The translations under genes and the position numbers were made by a program. Of a DNA stretch of 64,000 bases, positions 22,266 through 33,190 are shown piece after piece (the first letter of the stretch is position 1; each line of letters opens with the position of its first letter). The notes below the pieces were generated by a model, which saw only the letters and a program-made list of their open reading frames with translations, searched no databases and had not been told where the DNA came from. Location: positions 9,527,001 through 9,591,000 of the forward strand of contig JAQISU010000132.1 of the NCBI GenBank assembly GCA_029339505.1. The letters run 5' to 3'. Source of the DNA: Unio delphinus. Lineage: Eukaryota; Mollusca; Bivalvia; Unionida; Unionidae.

Positions 22266-23776
22266 CTACATATTTTCCACTGGTGCATCAATTACTCTCA
22301 TTCGTCCACCAACACCTTCGAGTGGCATTGACTTGTCACTGAGTATGACAACAATTGCTTTGCATCTACCGCCAACAGCAGGAAGTCATGTAACACGAGC
22401 TCGGAAATGTATGTCAACGACGGATTGTCTGGTTAAGTCAAGATGTTACAGCGAAAAGTAGTAGATGGGATATAGGTTTTTAAAATCCCACTGTGATATT
22501 TGCAGACCAGTATCCACATTATTATCGCGTCGCATAAATGTCAGCAAGCGATGATACGCTCGTGCTATTTGGTTTTATCCGTAATTAAGTAAAATATCTT
22601 CGGATGGTTCTTGTTGGCCATTTATCCTCAACGATACTTCATTAATACCCAATTGATCAAATATCATATGGCTGTGCAATTGTGAGTTTAATCACTCCAT
22701 ATCCTGTAGCGCAATAAATATATGTCGTGGCGCAGTAACACTCTGTTTTGATGCCAGGTGCCATGTAAATACACCATTAACAGATGATTGCATAATATCC
22801 GCTGTTGTTCTTAGCTATGATATCATCGATTTTCCTCCATGATCCATAAATGATAGTAATTGTTCTTCTACGGTGATTGATGGAGTCACTACTGACATCC
22901 ACGGTGATAGTTTTGTTATATTTACTTTACCACGGTCAGTATCTGGATTTGCAGGATATGCTGGAATCCTCCAGATAGCATCATTATCATCGCCTTTTCG
23001 CACGAGTACTACTGTATGTTTCGCTCCATAGATAACTTTTGTCACATTTCTACAAAATCCACATATATGAGATAGTGGAATCGCGCGTGAAAATAATCTA
23101 CGTCGTCCTTCCAACACTGATATGCGTGTTGCAGCTCCTAGGTTGTAATTAGGATCATTATTTATAATCATATTCTCGACAACAACATTAGCAGCACCAG
23201 CATTATTTTTTGGTTGTCTTATAACATATGGAGTCGGTCCAGCGCAATCATTAATATCCTTAGAGAACATTATAGACGGACCGGCCGATCTTGTAAAATC
23301 ATCATAATATCTTGGTAAACCCACTATTGTTGTGGCAACATCAACATCACATTCTATGGATTCAATCTCTCTGTTATCAATCATATATCTTGCACTTTCA
23401 AATAGCACCATGATACCATTATTGACAAAGCCGACATTGGCATTTAGGTCATACGGTGCTGGTACAGCAGGAGTATTAGCAGCTGTTACAAGATCTCCTT
23501 CAGCGGGTAGAAAGTATTTGCTGGTATCATGGACCTGAAGTTCGATTCTTGATCGACTATCTGGTTGTATTGCATTATAGGAATAATACTGATAATCCCG
23601 GACAGAATCATTCTTCTACTGGGGCATCTAAATCGAAGGCTGTGTCAGGGGACGATTTGAACATATTATAATATATTTCTTGATCTAAATCGCCATCTCG
23701 CTCGCGATTTCAAACCACTTACCGCTATCATATTTGCAGTAATATTCCCCTGAGTGTAATATCTATCGATGTTCAT
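22266..23776 (-). pseudogene. Candidate double jelly-roll major capsid protein
   Basis: The intact centre (22815-23411, 198 codons) reads IMVLFESARYMIDNREIES, TTIVGLPRYYDDFTRSAG, RLFSRAIPLSHICGFCRNV and KVIYGAKHTVVLVR. These look like the major capsid protein of Polinton/adintovirus-like elements, which would form the icosahedral shell. In the same frame upstream come RSRIELQVHDTSKYFLP and YQYYSYNAIQP; downstream, in other frames, WDFKNLYPIYYFSL and EGVGGRMRVIDAPVENM end at the stop at 22266-22268. The total span would give roughly 480-500 residues, near the usual size. At least four frameshifts or stops. The start at 23776 (MNIDRYYTQG) is tentative. A structure prediction of the open centre would test the call. 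Confidence 0.7.
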
Positions 23777-23784
23777 CGATGCTA

Positions 23785-24116
23785 TTTTTTGCGTTGTTTA
23801 TTATTTTGCTAATACTCGCAGGCATAATTTCCGTAGATGGTAGTGGCCCCATTGATTTTATCGCCAGTGGTTTCTTTCGTCACCTTACTAACGCTAGTAG
23901 TTTTTCTTTAGCCGCGAGAAATGCTTTTCCGGCAACATCACCAACAGCGCTAATACCCTTATCACGAATAACATCAATAGCTTTCATTGATAATTGTTTT
24001 GCCATTGGTGCTAATTTTGGAGTCATTCTTGCAAATAACCCTGCAATGGTACTGCCGAGACCATCTCCATAGTACGCTCTATAAACAGGCAATAGTGAGT
24101 TTACTATGCAAGTCAT
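23785..24116 (-). pseudogene. Putative minor capsid protein
   Basis: From ATG 24116 the frame reads MTCIVNSLLPVYRAYYGDGL, GSTIAGLFARMTPKLAPMAK and DVAGKAFLAAKEKLL, then a stop at about 23880, after which another frame continues with charged sequence to about 23785. A Gly-rich amphipathic region followed by an Ala/Lys-rich helix, placed directly upstream of the major capsid gene, matches small minor-capsid or cement-like proteins in related elements. This is inferred from composition and position. A less likely alternative is a pVI-like membrane-lytic protein. Confidence 0.5.
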
Positions 24117-24229
24117 AGTTGGTTTATTGTGATTGTAGTGTATGATCATCTTATTTAAATGACATATATCTAATCGCGAAATTCTTTTGATTTTCAATAA
24201 AATGTCACAGATAAAGTCATCAAATTAAT

Positions 24230-24510
24230 CACTATGGTAACCTCCGCTGGCTCATCAATAAACTCTCGATATACACCAATATCCATTATACAACCCTCAA
24301 ACAGTTGTCTGCAGATATCAGCGGTCTCTATAATTATTTCCGGTGAGTTATTTCCAGCTCGTTTCCCTCCTACGAGAATTTCTAACCGTGATATATCCCC
24401 GAGAATATTACTAGGACAACGAACAAGACTACTACCTGAAGACCCCTTGGGGCTCCACTTTGAGAAAAACCCTTACAGGAAGGACCAGTTGAACCCTGCA
24501 AAGAGGATTG
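24230..24510 (-). pseudogene. Unrecognised virion-block relic
   Basis: A minus-strand frame carries NILGDISRLEILVGGKRAG and CRQLFEGCIMDIGVYREFID, without a recognisable family. It sits between two other minus-strand genes of the virus-like block and probably belongs to it. Confidence 0.4.
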
Positions 24511-24512
24511 TG

Positions 24513-25339
24513 CTATATCAAAAAGTTTTGATTGCTCTGGTAATCTAAGAAATCCAGGGTCCGATTTCTTCTAAAAGATGATTCAGCTTTTTTTATTTCA
24601 TCCATAAATTCATTATATGTTTTATCTTTATCCGATGCCCTAGATGCACATGTAAACACGACATAATTCATTATACCATGGTTGTTTATCAGGGAGATTA
24701 TAATCAGTGTGGATATAATTTCTTCTCTGATGAAAACTCTTAACGACAAATTCGACTATTTCTTTATCAGAATTGAATTTCATATATTTCATTTTATCTA
24801 ATTTACCCCGAAGAAATTTATCATTGAATGCAACTCGTGCACGAAAAATATCACTCTCTTCTTCCTGTTCAATATCATCCTTCTTTTCTTCAATAATATC
24901 ACCTAGTCGTTCACGTTGTTCTTGTTCACGTTGTTCTTGTTCTCGTTGTTCATGTTGTTCTTGTTCAAGTCGTTCTTGTTCAAGTCGTTCTTGTTGTTTT
25001 TGTTCAAGTCGTGTAATATATCACCAGGAAGTGTTTTTAAAGATTCCTTTGCTTGCTTGGATCTTTTTGCTACTTTTTTAAGTACAGGAAGAAGGGTCAG
25101 TTTTTCCCTCGTTGTTCCTCAGGAATATCTCCCCAAATGGCTTTTGTCGTTCTCGATAAGACTTTCGCGGTTGCAGTGGTTATTGGTTTGAATAATTGTT
25201 CGGTAAACGTTGTGAAAGCGGTTTGAAATTCTTGTCTCGTTTGGAGCTTATTTCGAACGGAATCACAAACCGGAATAAATCTCTTAATCGCAGCTAATCT
25301 CTCGCGGGTTAATCTAGTTGTTAGGGCTTCACCTACCAT
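24513..25339 (-). pseudogene. Gln/Glu-rich coiled-coil protein of the virion block
   Basis: The ATG at 25339 opens MVGEALTTRLTRERLAAIKR and FIPVCDSVRNKLQTRQ; the frame stops at 25097. Continuing frames give LPVLKKVAKRSKQAKESL, a long Glu/Gln/Arg run (EQEQHEQREQEQREQEQRER) predicted to form a coiled coil, then ARVAFNDKFLRGKLDKMKYM and DKEIVEFVVKSFHQRRNYIH, ending in a frame that contains YNEFMDEIKKAESSFRRNR (24513-24749). The low-complexity run encodes repeated CAAGAACAA-like triplets and explains the Cys/Ser-rich shadow frame on the other strand. The role is unknown, probably structural. At least two frameshifts. Confidence 0.55.
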
Positions 25340-25417
25340 TGTAAATTAATATACGATCTAAATTGTAAGTGAAAAATCCACAGATAGCTACGTGTTCAAT
25401 TTATTCATGTGAAACTG

Positions 25418-25627
25418 GAGGGTGAATAACCCCAGGAATTCAGTTAGAGAAAATCGATTTTTATGAAATCTTGTCGACAGATTTACCAAAACCAGTACAA
25501 AATCAAATGCAAAAAGCATCGAAGTTTCGACGATCACGATGAAAAGCACCATAACATTTGCCTCACAAGGATAGAAATCTCATCAAAATCGATTTTCTCT
25601 AAATGAATTCCTGGGGTTTTCAGCCTC
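25418..25627. repeat. Imperfect inverted repeat, arms about 54 bp
   Basis: Left arm 25418-25471 and right arm 25573-25627 share CCCCAGGAATTCA then TTAGAGAAAATCGATTTT as reverse complements, separated by about 100 bp. It lies just upstream of the first gene of the minus-strand virion block, so it may be a regulatory or replication structure, or a small MITE. Confidence 0.85.
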
Positions 25628-26046
25628 GATTTTCATGAACTCTTGTTGACGGATTGCATAAAAACACCACAAAAATGACGAAAAACACCACAAAAATGAC
25701 GAAAAACAATATAAAAAAATAAATCCTTGAAAATATTTCGGCAATTAACAAATAAAACAAAATCCATGAATTCCCACCCACTCCGAAATTCTTTTGAATT
25801 TCACTAGTGTTTCATTACTTCCGCGTTGGTGATAAATCACCACGCAAAAAAAAAATACACAACATGGAAAGGTATTTTAGAGTTTCTGTTCTGCGTGAGT
25901 AAGCATACCTGTCTATAGAATTATTTATCTCGGTGATTTAATCACTGGGTCTATAGAATTGTGGATTACTCATACTTGCAAACAGATATGGGTATTATAC
26001 ATGTTTGTGTTTAAAGTGTCAATTAATCCATGGAAGATTTACACTG

Positions 26047-26418
26047 TTATGGCAGCCAAAATAGGAAAGTGATTTTCACTCTGATGATTTCTCTTATTGT
26101 TTTGATTTTAGAGTTTATTGTGCGTTTGATTTCATATTGTTTGCCCAATTCGCCTCTGACCTTTTCAACCGCAGTGAATAGCGGGATAAATTTGCTGATG
26201 TCGTTACAAAATGCAAGTGAGTCATTTACCGCGTGCTGAATTCGTTTGATCAACGCATACTGCCTTGGAAGGACATACATATTTTTCTGGGCGCTATCAT
26301 CAAGATCATGAAATTCAGAGAGAATCTGATTACAATCTAATTTATGTGATAATTGTATTCCTTGATTTTGCAAATTTGAAACCTCAATTATAATGACATT
26401 CATATTTTCGAAATTCAT
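26047..26418 (-). CDS. Hypothetical 123-codon open frame
   Basis: An uninterrupted frame (start MNFENMNVIIIEVSNLQNQ) rich in Asn, Ile and Lys. Its segment FCNDISKFIPLFTAVEKVRG resembles RFIPVCDSVRNKLQTRQ in the protein starting at 25339, suggesting a diverged paralogue from the same virus-like block. The C-terminal 30 residues (IKTIREIIRVKITFLFWLP) are likely random read-through. Function unknown. Confidence 0.35.
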   Translation of the reverse strand: MNFENMNVIIIEVSNLQNQGIQLSHKLDCNQILSEFHDLDDSAQKNMYVLPRQYALIKRIQHAVNDSLAFCNDISKFIPLFTAVEKVRGELGKQYEIKRTINSKIKTIREIIRVKITFLFWLP

Positions 26419-26539
26419 TATATGATATATTATATATCTAATATATTTTATATATCTAATAAAAAAAATTAGGGGTCATTTTTTACCCGTTTTCGTATGT
26501 TATGATGAACTCCATTCGCTCTAGTTATATATTTGCAAG

Positions 26540-27271
26540 TTATGATTATATATGATTATATATGATACGATTATATATGATTATATATGATATGATATGA
26601 TATGATATATGATATGATATGATATGATATGATATGATATGATATGATATGATATGATATGATATGTCATGATATGATATGATATGATATGATATGATAT
26701 GATATGATATGATATGATATGTCATGATATGATATGTCATGATATGATATGATATGATATGATATGATATGATATGATATGATATGATATGATATGATAT
26801 GATATGATATGATATGATATGATATGTCATGACATGACATGACATGACATGACATGACATGACATGACATGACATGACATGACATGACATGACATGACAT
26901 GACATGACATGACATGACATGACATGACATGACATGACATGACATGACATGACATGACATGACATGATATGATATGATATGATATGATGAACTCCATTCG
27001 CTCTTAGGTGTTATTCACATCTTATTGCGCCTAGAGATATTATGCAATTTAGGATATGATATGATATGATATGATATGATATGATATGATATGATATGAT
27101 ATGATATGATATGATATGATATGATTTCCATTCGCTCTAAGCTGTTATTTACATCTTATTGCGCCTAGAGATATTATGCAAGTTATGATATGATATGATG
27201 AACTCCATTCGCTCTAAGGTGTTATTCACATCTTATTGCGCCTAGAGATATATATGCAAGTTATGATATGA
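26540..27271. repeat. Pentanucleotide satellite with interspersed 70-bp units
   Basis: (GATAT)n and (GACAT)n pentamers cover about 26575-26985, with further (GATAT)n at 27052-27123. They are punctuated by copies of a unit containing CTCCATTCGCTCT, GTGTTATT and CACATCTTATTGCGCCTAGA near 26988, 27125 and 27198. MSCHV/SYHII reading frames are artefacts of the period-5 array. Confidence 0.95.
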
Positions 27272-28108
27272 TTATTGTCACGTGCTTAGGCTCGAATAAG
27301 CAGTAACACAGAAAGAGTGAAAACTAACAAGCTTGTGTAAATTGAACAATGAATATATTAAGTACAATTATTTTCATAAAAATAAATAAACTTACAGTTT
27401 TAGAGAATCAAATCCAACATTAATCCAATATAGAATTAACAAAAATAATCCACTAATGGAATTGTAAGAGTCCTGATAAATAAATGTTCTAATAGTTCCA
27501 GGTTCGAATCTTGACGATGTAATCCAAAATGGTTGACAATGTCACGTGATGCAGTTCTTGTTTAATTATCATCCAAATGAATTATGATCACATGTTTTCT
27601 CCTCCAAATAGATAATAAATCTTCTTCCTTCAATGATTTGACACAATGTCCAGAATAATTATAACTCAAATAAATATACACAACTAATATCTTAAAGCCC
27701 ATAGATTCTACTGTATTATTCTATCCCAAACAACAGTCTATATAACCGTTTTTCTTAAGTAAACAAGTGATCACGTGATTTTCTAGAAATTGATAGAAAG
27801 TCAGAGGAATAGTCTACCTTCACCTAGTCACGTAATAATAAAATGATCCAGAAGAAAATAAGCCACGAATTACTAAAAATAAAAAGTTGTCCTTGAAATT
27901 AACCAATAGTTTTAGAAGCTTGTTGACAATGTCCAAAGCAAGGTCAGGAATTAGATCAACAAGACAAGGTCAAAACTTATTTACAATTAGAGTGTAGGTC
28001 ATCCTGAATTTACCAAAAAAATCTCCCAATTAATGAATATTAAACCCTAAATGACAAATTTGGATTTAACAATAAAAAATAAATTAAATCCAATAACCGT
28101 AACATTAT
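27272..28108. mobile_element. Probable solo LTR, 829 bp, with TTAT target duplication
   Basis: A non-repetitive block 27276-28104 interrupts the satellite. It begins TGTCACG and ends CGTAACA, near-perfect short inverted termini with the TG...CA ends of an LTR. TTAT flanks both sides (27272-27275 and 28105-28108). No coding sequence, primer-binding site or polypurine tract is adjacent, as expected of a solo LTR. A non-autonomous DNA element remains possible. Confidence 0.65.
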
Positions 28109-28330
28109 ATATGATTATATATGATATGATATGAACTCCATTTGCTCTAAGGTGTTTTTCACATCTTAATGCGCCTAGAGATATACATGAAAAAACCCAT
28201 TTGGAACCTCTCAGGTGTTATTCACATCTGAGAGGCCCAGAGGTTACATATATAAGACAACACATCCCCATTTGGAACCTCTCAAGTGTTATACACATCT
28301 GAGAGGCCCAGAGGTACCACGAAGTATAGT
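28109..28330. repeat. Satellite units with internal hairpins
   Basis: The 70-bp unit resumes at 28131, followed by two copies (about 28198 and 28269) of a related unit holding CCTCTCAGGTG...CACATCTGAGAGG, which can fold as a stem with a 5-nt loop. Confidence 0.85.
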
Positions 28331-28985
28331 CTCCGAGAGGGGGATCTAACTCGTCAAAAAACGGGTTAGAACCCCAAGAAGGTATGTTTGGTGAAAGGAC
28401 GTCACATTTACATATAGATATATAGATATGTACATATTTACATATTTACATATATTCACATATTTACAAGTATTTACATATTTACAATGATATATGGTAT
28501 TTACAATGATGATATATGAAATAGGACGGAACATACACATAAGGGGCTGTTCTACTTAAAACTGAAACCACCATACCCCCAACAAAATCACCCCGGGTTG
28601 AATGCAAAAACACATTCACACCGTGTCGACAATGATGCCTGCCACGAGATTCGAACGATGGGCCCCAGGACGGGATCCCAACCGTGTATGGAATACACTG
28701 GTGTTCGTAATCTACGGGTATATAATTTTGAATATAAGTGTATCACTCGAAGGATTAACGGATGGTGTATAAACCACATACACACAAAAACATTCAGTTA
28801 GACCGTGAGTCATCAAAAATCCCATTGAGGTCCGGTGACAATATTTCAAAAACCAGCACACAATAAAAGCCATTCAGTCATCGAAAAATCCCATTGAGAT
28901 CCGTGATTACAACAAAGGAGTTATCTCTGTTTCATAAACCATACACAAACCCACACGAGTTATTCCCCTTAATGCTACATATAAT
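28331..28985. other. No gene; short A/T tandem repeats and tRNA-like debris
   Basis: Degenerate CATATTTA-type repeats cover 28405-28510. At 28635-28700 the minus strand has a box B-like GTTCGAATC, but arm pairing fails. Degenerate direct copies of ATCCCATTGAGGTCCG and ATCCCATTGAGATCCG lie at 28820 and 28888. Confidence 0.5.
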
Positions 28986-28989
28986 AATT

Positions 28990-29690
28990 TAGATGTAAAC
29001 GAATTAAATTCTATGTCCGGTTCTCTTGGAAATCGCTGATTCATATATTTGTTCTGCAACAAATCGTACTTAGGTTCTACAAATATCAAAATATCTACCG
29101 GCTTCATTCATTTATTTAAATACTCTTTCTTCGTTAGTTGCTGTGTTAAATTATTTTATAGGTTTCGCATTTTTCGAGTGTTTTCCAGTCCCTCCTCGTT
29201 TGGAATTTTCACTCTGAGTAATAGACTGTAGATTCGATAAAGAATTGTTCTTAGAATTGGAATCAATATGATCGATTACAAACCCATCTTTTATCAATCT
29301 ATGGAAACACTCGTATGCGATTCTGCGACAGTAATATTGTTTCCCTCCAGCACCAAACATAAGATATCCAAGACCATTGTCCGTCCCTATTGGTGTCTGA
29401 CAATACCACCACGAGATGCTTCATAATCGATGATCACGGAATGTGGTTGATTATTTGTGTGATCAATAACAAAAACATCTTTGATCAATCCGTTAAATAC
29501 CTCATATACGAAACGATGATTACGATATTTCTTCTTCCCAGCACCAAACATCAAATACCCCTGATTACTCACCACACCAACTGGTTTATTCAGTCTGCGG
29601 TTTCTGACAATACCTTCACGAGACGCTTCACAATTGCTGATCACGGGATATGGTTGAAATTCTTGGTTTATTTATATACTAAATAATATT
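28990..29690 (-). pseudogene. NUMOD/HNH homing-type endonuclease with duplicated module
   Basis: Read from 29690, the minus strand carries a NUMOD4-like start (VISNCEASREGIVRNRRLNK), GYLMFGAGKKKYRNHRFVYE and a truncated HNH start (DVFVIDH). The same module then repeats: DYEASRGGIVRHQ, then in a second frame GYLMFGAGGKQYYCRRIAYE and a fuller HNH core (FVIDHIDSNSKNNSLSNLQS, ITQSENSKRG). A NUMOD1-like helix-turn-helix follows with SMNEAG-type sequence (VFK-x-MNEAGRYFDIC). Such enzymes cut DNA at specific sites and often ride in viral genomes. It diverges from the PolB frame and lies inside the virus-like region, so it was probably part of the element. Frameshifts and stops show it is inactive. 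Confidence 0.7.
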
Positions 29691-29710
29691 TGTCTAATTC
29701 ATTATTTGGT

Positions 29711-29872
29711 TTAATTATTACTTGAGAATCTATCAATGTAGTCTTGAGGTGTTCTTATAATTTTGTCTCTGACAGAGTCATTGACGGAATCTTTAATGGA
29801 GTTTTTAACTCTATTATCATAATAGCGCCTTAGCTCTCTGTATCGCTTACCACCGCAATTGGGAGATAACTG
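29711..29872 (-). other. Short coherent reading frame
   Basis: About 52 codons, stop at 29711-29713, containing KRYRELRRYYDNRVKNS and DKIIRTPQDYIDRF. It is highly charged and may be a coding remnant of the element, but lacks a clear start. No family recognised. Confidence 0.3.
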
Positions 29873-30072
29873 CGACTAACCCCGCACACCTACCCCATAT
29901 CGTATGCCGGGAAAAAGGCCCAAAACTCCCACGACGTACGCTTTGTAAATTATATCCACAGAATTCATTTCTGCATGATTTGTTACAAGCGGTTACTGAT
30001 CCTATCATAAGCCATTTGCAATGATTCATTATATAATAAATTCTTTATTTAAATACTTGTTTTAATTATAAT

Positions 30073-32250
30073 ATGGAGGAGTTCGAGAGACTATCGAAAA
30101 TTACGCCTTGGAAAAATGTTGAATTCGATCTCGATAGTCTCCACTGATGTACCAAAGGGTCTAATAAGTGATAGAAGCATGATAGGTAGAATCCGTGATA
30201 GTTTTAATGAATTCAAGCGCGATGGAGCATCTCACTGTTGGTCAACATTTCGAATTGCTGGTAGTGTTGATGCTACCATGAACAATGAAAGAGCAGCTGT
30301 GATAATCTCACATCTTGACAAGAAAAAGTATTTTTTTTTAAGTGAAATTCATTATCCGCTCAGAAACGGGAAATTGGATTATACGCGACAAATTTGAACC
30401 CATCCTGAAAAATAAGAGAACTGTCACTGTGAGTCAGGATTCCAAACCAGGAATTCTGACCGGGATTGACAAACCGTATTACGAGAGATTCTATTATGTA
30501 ACCGCGGTTGTTTATGGGATCTATCCGATAAATTATAAACCGAGTTTTGAAAAATTAAAACCCATGAAATATTTGTCGTTGAATTGTGTAGCAGAACGGA
30601 TAATAGAGCATTTTACAAATGCGTTGTGTGGTAACAAATTGACGGATCGAAGACGCAGAAAAAACGAATGGGGATTAACAGTCAAGGAGAGCAGAACAAC
30701 AATTCAAAATGTGTCCACGTTAGAACGGATACTAAAATTTCCAATAACCGCAGCGACAGTAACAGGCAAGATATTATATAAACCGAAATATAAATCGAGA
30801 GGATCTCCAATCAAAATTATTGACCATAATGCACACGAGTGGACATCTGCGGTAACAATATTTCCGCGGGATAGAACCATAAAATACTACACGAGAAATT
30901 TATTTGATTTTATTTCTCAGTCAAGTAAAAACGATCCTGTGTCAGTGTGGTTATTTCAGAGTTTTGAAGACGAAGAGGGTAAATTCGATCAATTTGTAAA
31001 ACCCAGTGGCGAATTATATCGTACTGAAACCCTCCACAACGAGATGAAAAAACTAGCTAGTGGTTTTTCAACGGAATACGATGAACAATTACTAACAAAC
31101 TGTTTTACAATACCGTCAGTTGCAGCTAATTTCACGAGAAAGAAAAATCTATGGTTTCCAACACGCGCAGAATTTCTCTCAGATACCCAAGTTAGTTGTG
31201 TTGATTATGGCCAATGTGGATTATGGGAAACAAAATATGACCCCAAAAGTATTATTTCGATTGATATGATTGCGTGTTATCCAGGGAGTTTTCTCGGGTA
31301 CGGAGAATGCTCTAAGTATTTTAAACGATTTGGACATCCGACACATGAGATGACCCGTGTTGCGATTAATGGACCACTGCCCGATTTTGATTTAACCGGA
31401 TTCGCTCGTGTGGTATCATTTGAATTGGCTAAAGGACTTTATTCGTGTTGTTATAGTTGGTTTGTTAGACACATCTCTGAAAAACACTGGATGCCAATAG
31501 TGTTATTACGGTATATGATTGATTCTAAAATGCTGATATCGCTGCTTGTCAGTAAAGCAATTATATCATATCGGAAACAAAGTGAAGTCTGGTTACCACA
31601 ACCCGATAGTCTAGATAGTATAATCAGCGAAGACAAAAACAATTTCCTAATCTAGACGAAGAATATATCGTGAAATGGTCTAAAGGAATCTTTGAAGTTA
31701 GAAATAAACACGCAAAAAGATCTCGGAATAAGAATAATTGGTAAGTTCACACAGGGTGGAAAATACGACCATAAACGACATTCTTTGCAGTAGATTATAT
31801 ATGATGCTGAATACGATTTTATAATCGCAGATGTAACATCTAGGGGTATATATGTCAATCATAAAGACGCTTTCTTGTCAGATGGAACCAAATTCGTTGA
31901 AATTGTTACTTATAACGACGAAGAAAATCCTCAGTATACTTACTTAAGGTCGTCTATGCTGGCTTGTGCTTCTCTTAATTTACTTTCGATGATAAATATA
32001 TTTCCTAACACTGCGGTTAGAGTCGCCACTGATTTATTTTATATAGACGTAAAACATAAAGAAGCAGTGGCTGAATTCACTAATTCAGACGAGAGTTGTG
32101 GATCATGGAGAATTAAAAAGGAAATACTGCCTGATTACTCCAAATCAGCAAATGTTACAATCGAAAACAATTACTTGAAAAATAATCAGATATCAGAACT
32201 ATCTAATGTACCCTCGATATCCGATCCAATATGTAGATATAAAACCAGTT
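30073..32250 (+). pseudogene. Family B DNA polymerase region of a PolB-helicase-HNH gene
   Basis: Replication protein of the virus-like element. The ATG at 30073 opens MEEFERLSKITPWKNVEF; frameshifts near 30140 and 30360 lead into the 437-codon frame ending at 31655. Polymerase landmarks in order: ISIDMIACYPGSFLG (palm motif A, about 31255-31300), HPTHEMTRVAINGPLP, then in a later frame GKFTQGGKYDHKR (motif B region, about 31740) and TAVRVATDLFYID (motif C, about 32010-32042, where TDL stands where TDS is usual). An N-terminal exonuclease is not obvious by eye. A stop at 31655 and two more shifts break the frame. The same translation frame runs on into the helicase without a new start, so this is one fused gene. 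Confidence 0.8.
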
Positions 32251-33190
32251 ACCTAAATGGCTGTGGTGGGTCAGGGAAGACGACTCGTGCAATTGAATTT
32301 TTTCGAGGGAAATCAAACATGACATAACACCAACACACAGACATGCAAGAGAGATGAAACAAGGAATTAAAGCTTACATTTATCACAGTTTCTTTCGATG
32401 GAAAGGTGACGAATGGACTCCTGATCGAATGGGCGAGAAATATATTCCTGAAATCCTCATTTCGGATGATATATGCACAGTGTCGTTGGATGTATTACAA
32501 AAGTTTCTCGATTGGTTATTACTAGCGAATACAAAAGTGATAATGTGTGGCGATCATGGTCAACCACCACCATTTGTCCGTTTATCCCCACATAATTGGC
32601 TGAAGAGTTTTGTAGATTATTATGAAGAAATTAGTACTGATTATAGATCACTTGATAAACAATTACGCGAGTTCAAGAAACTAATCAGATTACAACTGGA
32701 TAGAATCCAATGTGAAATAGCACGTGAAATAATTTCAGAAACCCCATTAAATGATTTTTTGGAAGCGTGGAGACCAAACGATTTGATAGTGGCAAGTAGA
32801 AAGATAGTCAGAGACATACTTCAGATGAAGTTATTTAACACACATAAAGAAAAATTTGCAACACTTCCAGTGCCATTGTGTTATAGACCCAAGGATACAC
32901 GAAGACAAAATATCAAAGTTGATATTCCAGGCTTGACAGAGTCAAGGAAGCAGATTCTAGTGTTAAATGATATTGTGTTGGTTGATATCAAATTCGTCGA
33001 AGATGCATTGCATGCTGAAAAATCCCCATGGAAGCTAGGATACGCAGCGACGATACATTCTTCGCAGGGGTTGACTATATCCAATACAATTGTTTGGATC
33101 ATAGATAATCGCATCAAGTGATCGAGTTTAGTTTACCTTGCAGTGTCCAGAGTACGAAGAATAATCAACTTCAAAGAGTTGTTTTAGATT
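32230..33190 (+). pseudogene. Superfamily 1 helicase region fused to PolB
   Basis: Directly after the polymerase comes SYLNGCGGSGKTTRAIEFF (Walker A, about 32250-32300); a small frameshift near 32325 follows, then TPTHRHAREMKQ. The open frame 32354-33121 has EILISDDICTV (motif II, DD where DE is usual), VIMCGDHGQPPPF (motif III), YAATIHSSQGLTI (motif V) and, in another frame after the stop, VYLAVSRVRR (motif VI). The order matches RecD/Pif1-like SF1 helicases. Polymerase and helicase in one chain would unwind and copy the element's DNA. The fusion is seen directly in the continuity of the 31875-32327 frame, which contains both polymerase motif C and Walker A. Confidence 0.85.

Noticed and set aside
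24773..25191. Cys/Ser/Phe-rich plus-strand frames (CSRCSCSRCS, LFLFKSFLF)
   Set aside because: Antisense of the Gln/Glu-rich coiled-coil run in the minus-strand virion block gene.
26546..26965. 139-codon MSCHV/SYHII repeat protein
   Set aside because: Translation of pentamer satellite DNA.
28630..28705. tRNA-like sequence on the minus strand with a GTTCGAATC box
   Set aside because: The T-arm and acceptor strands do not pair when laid out by hand; at best a decayed tRNA or SINE head.
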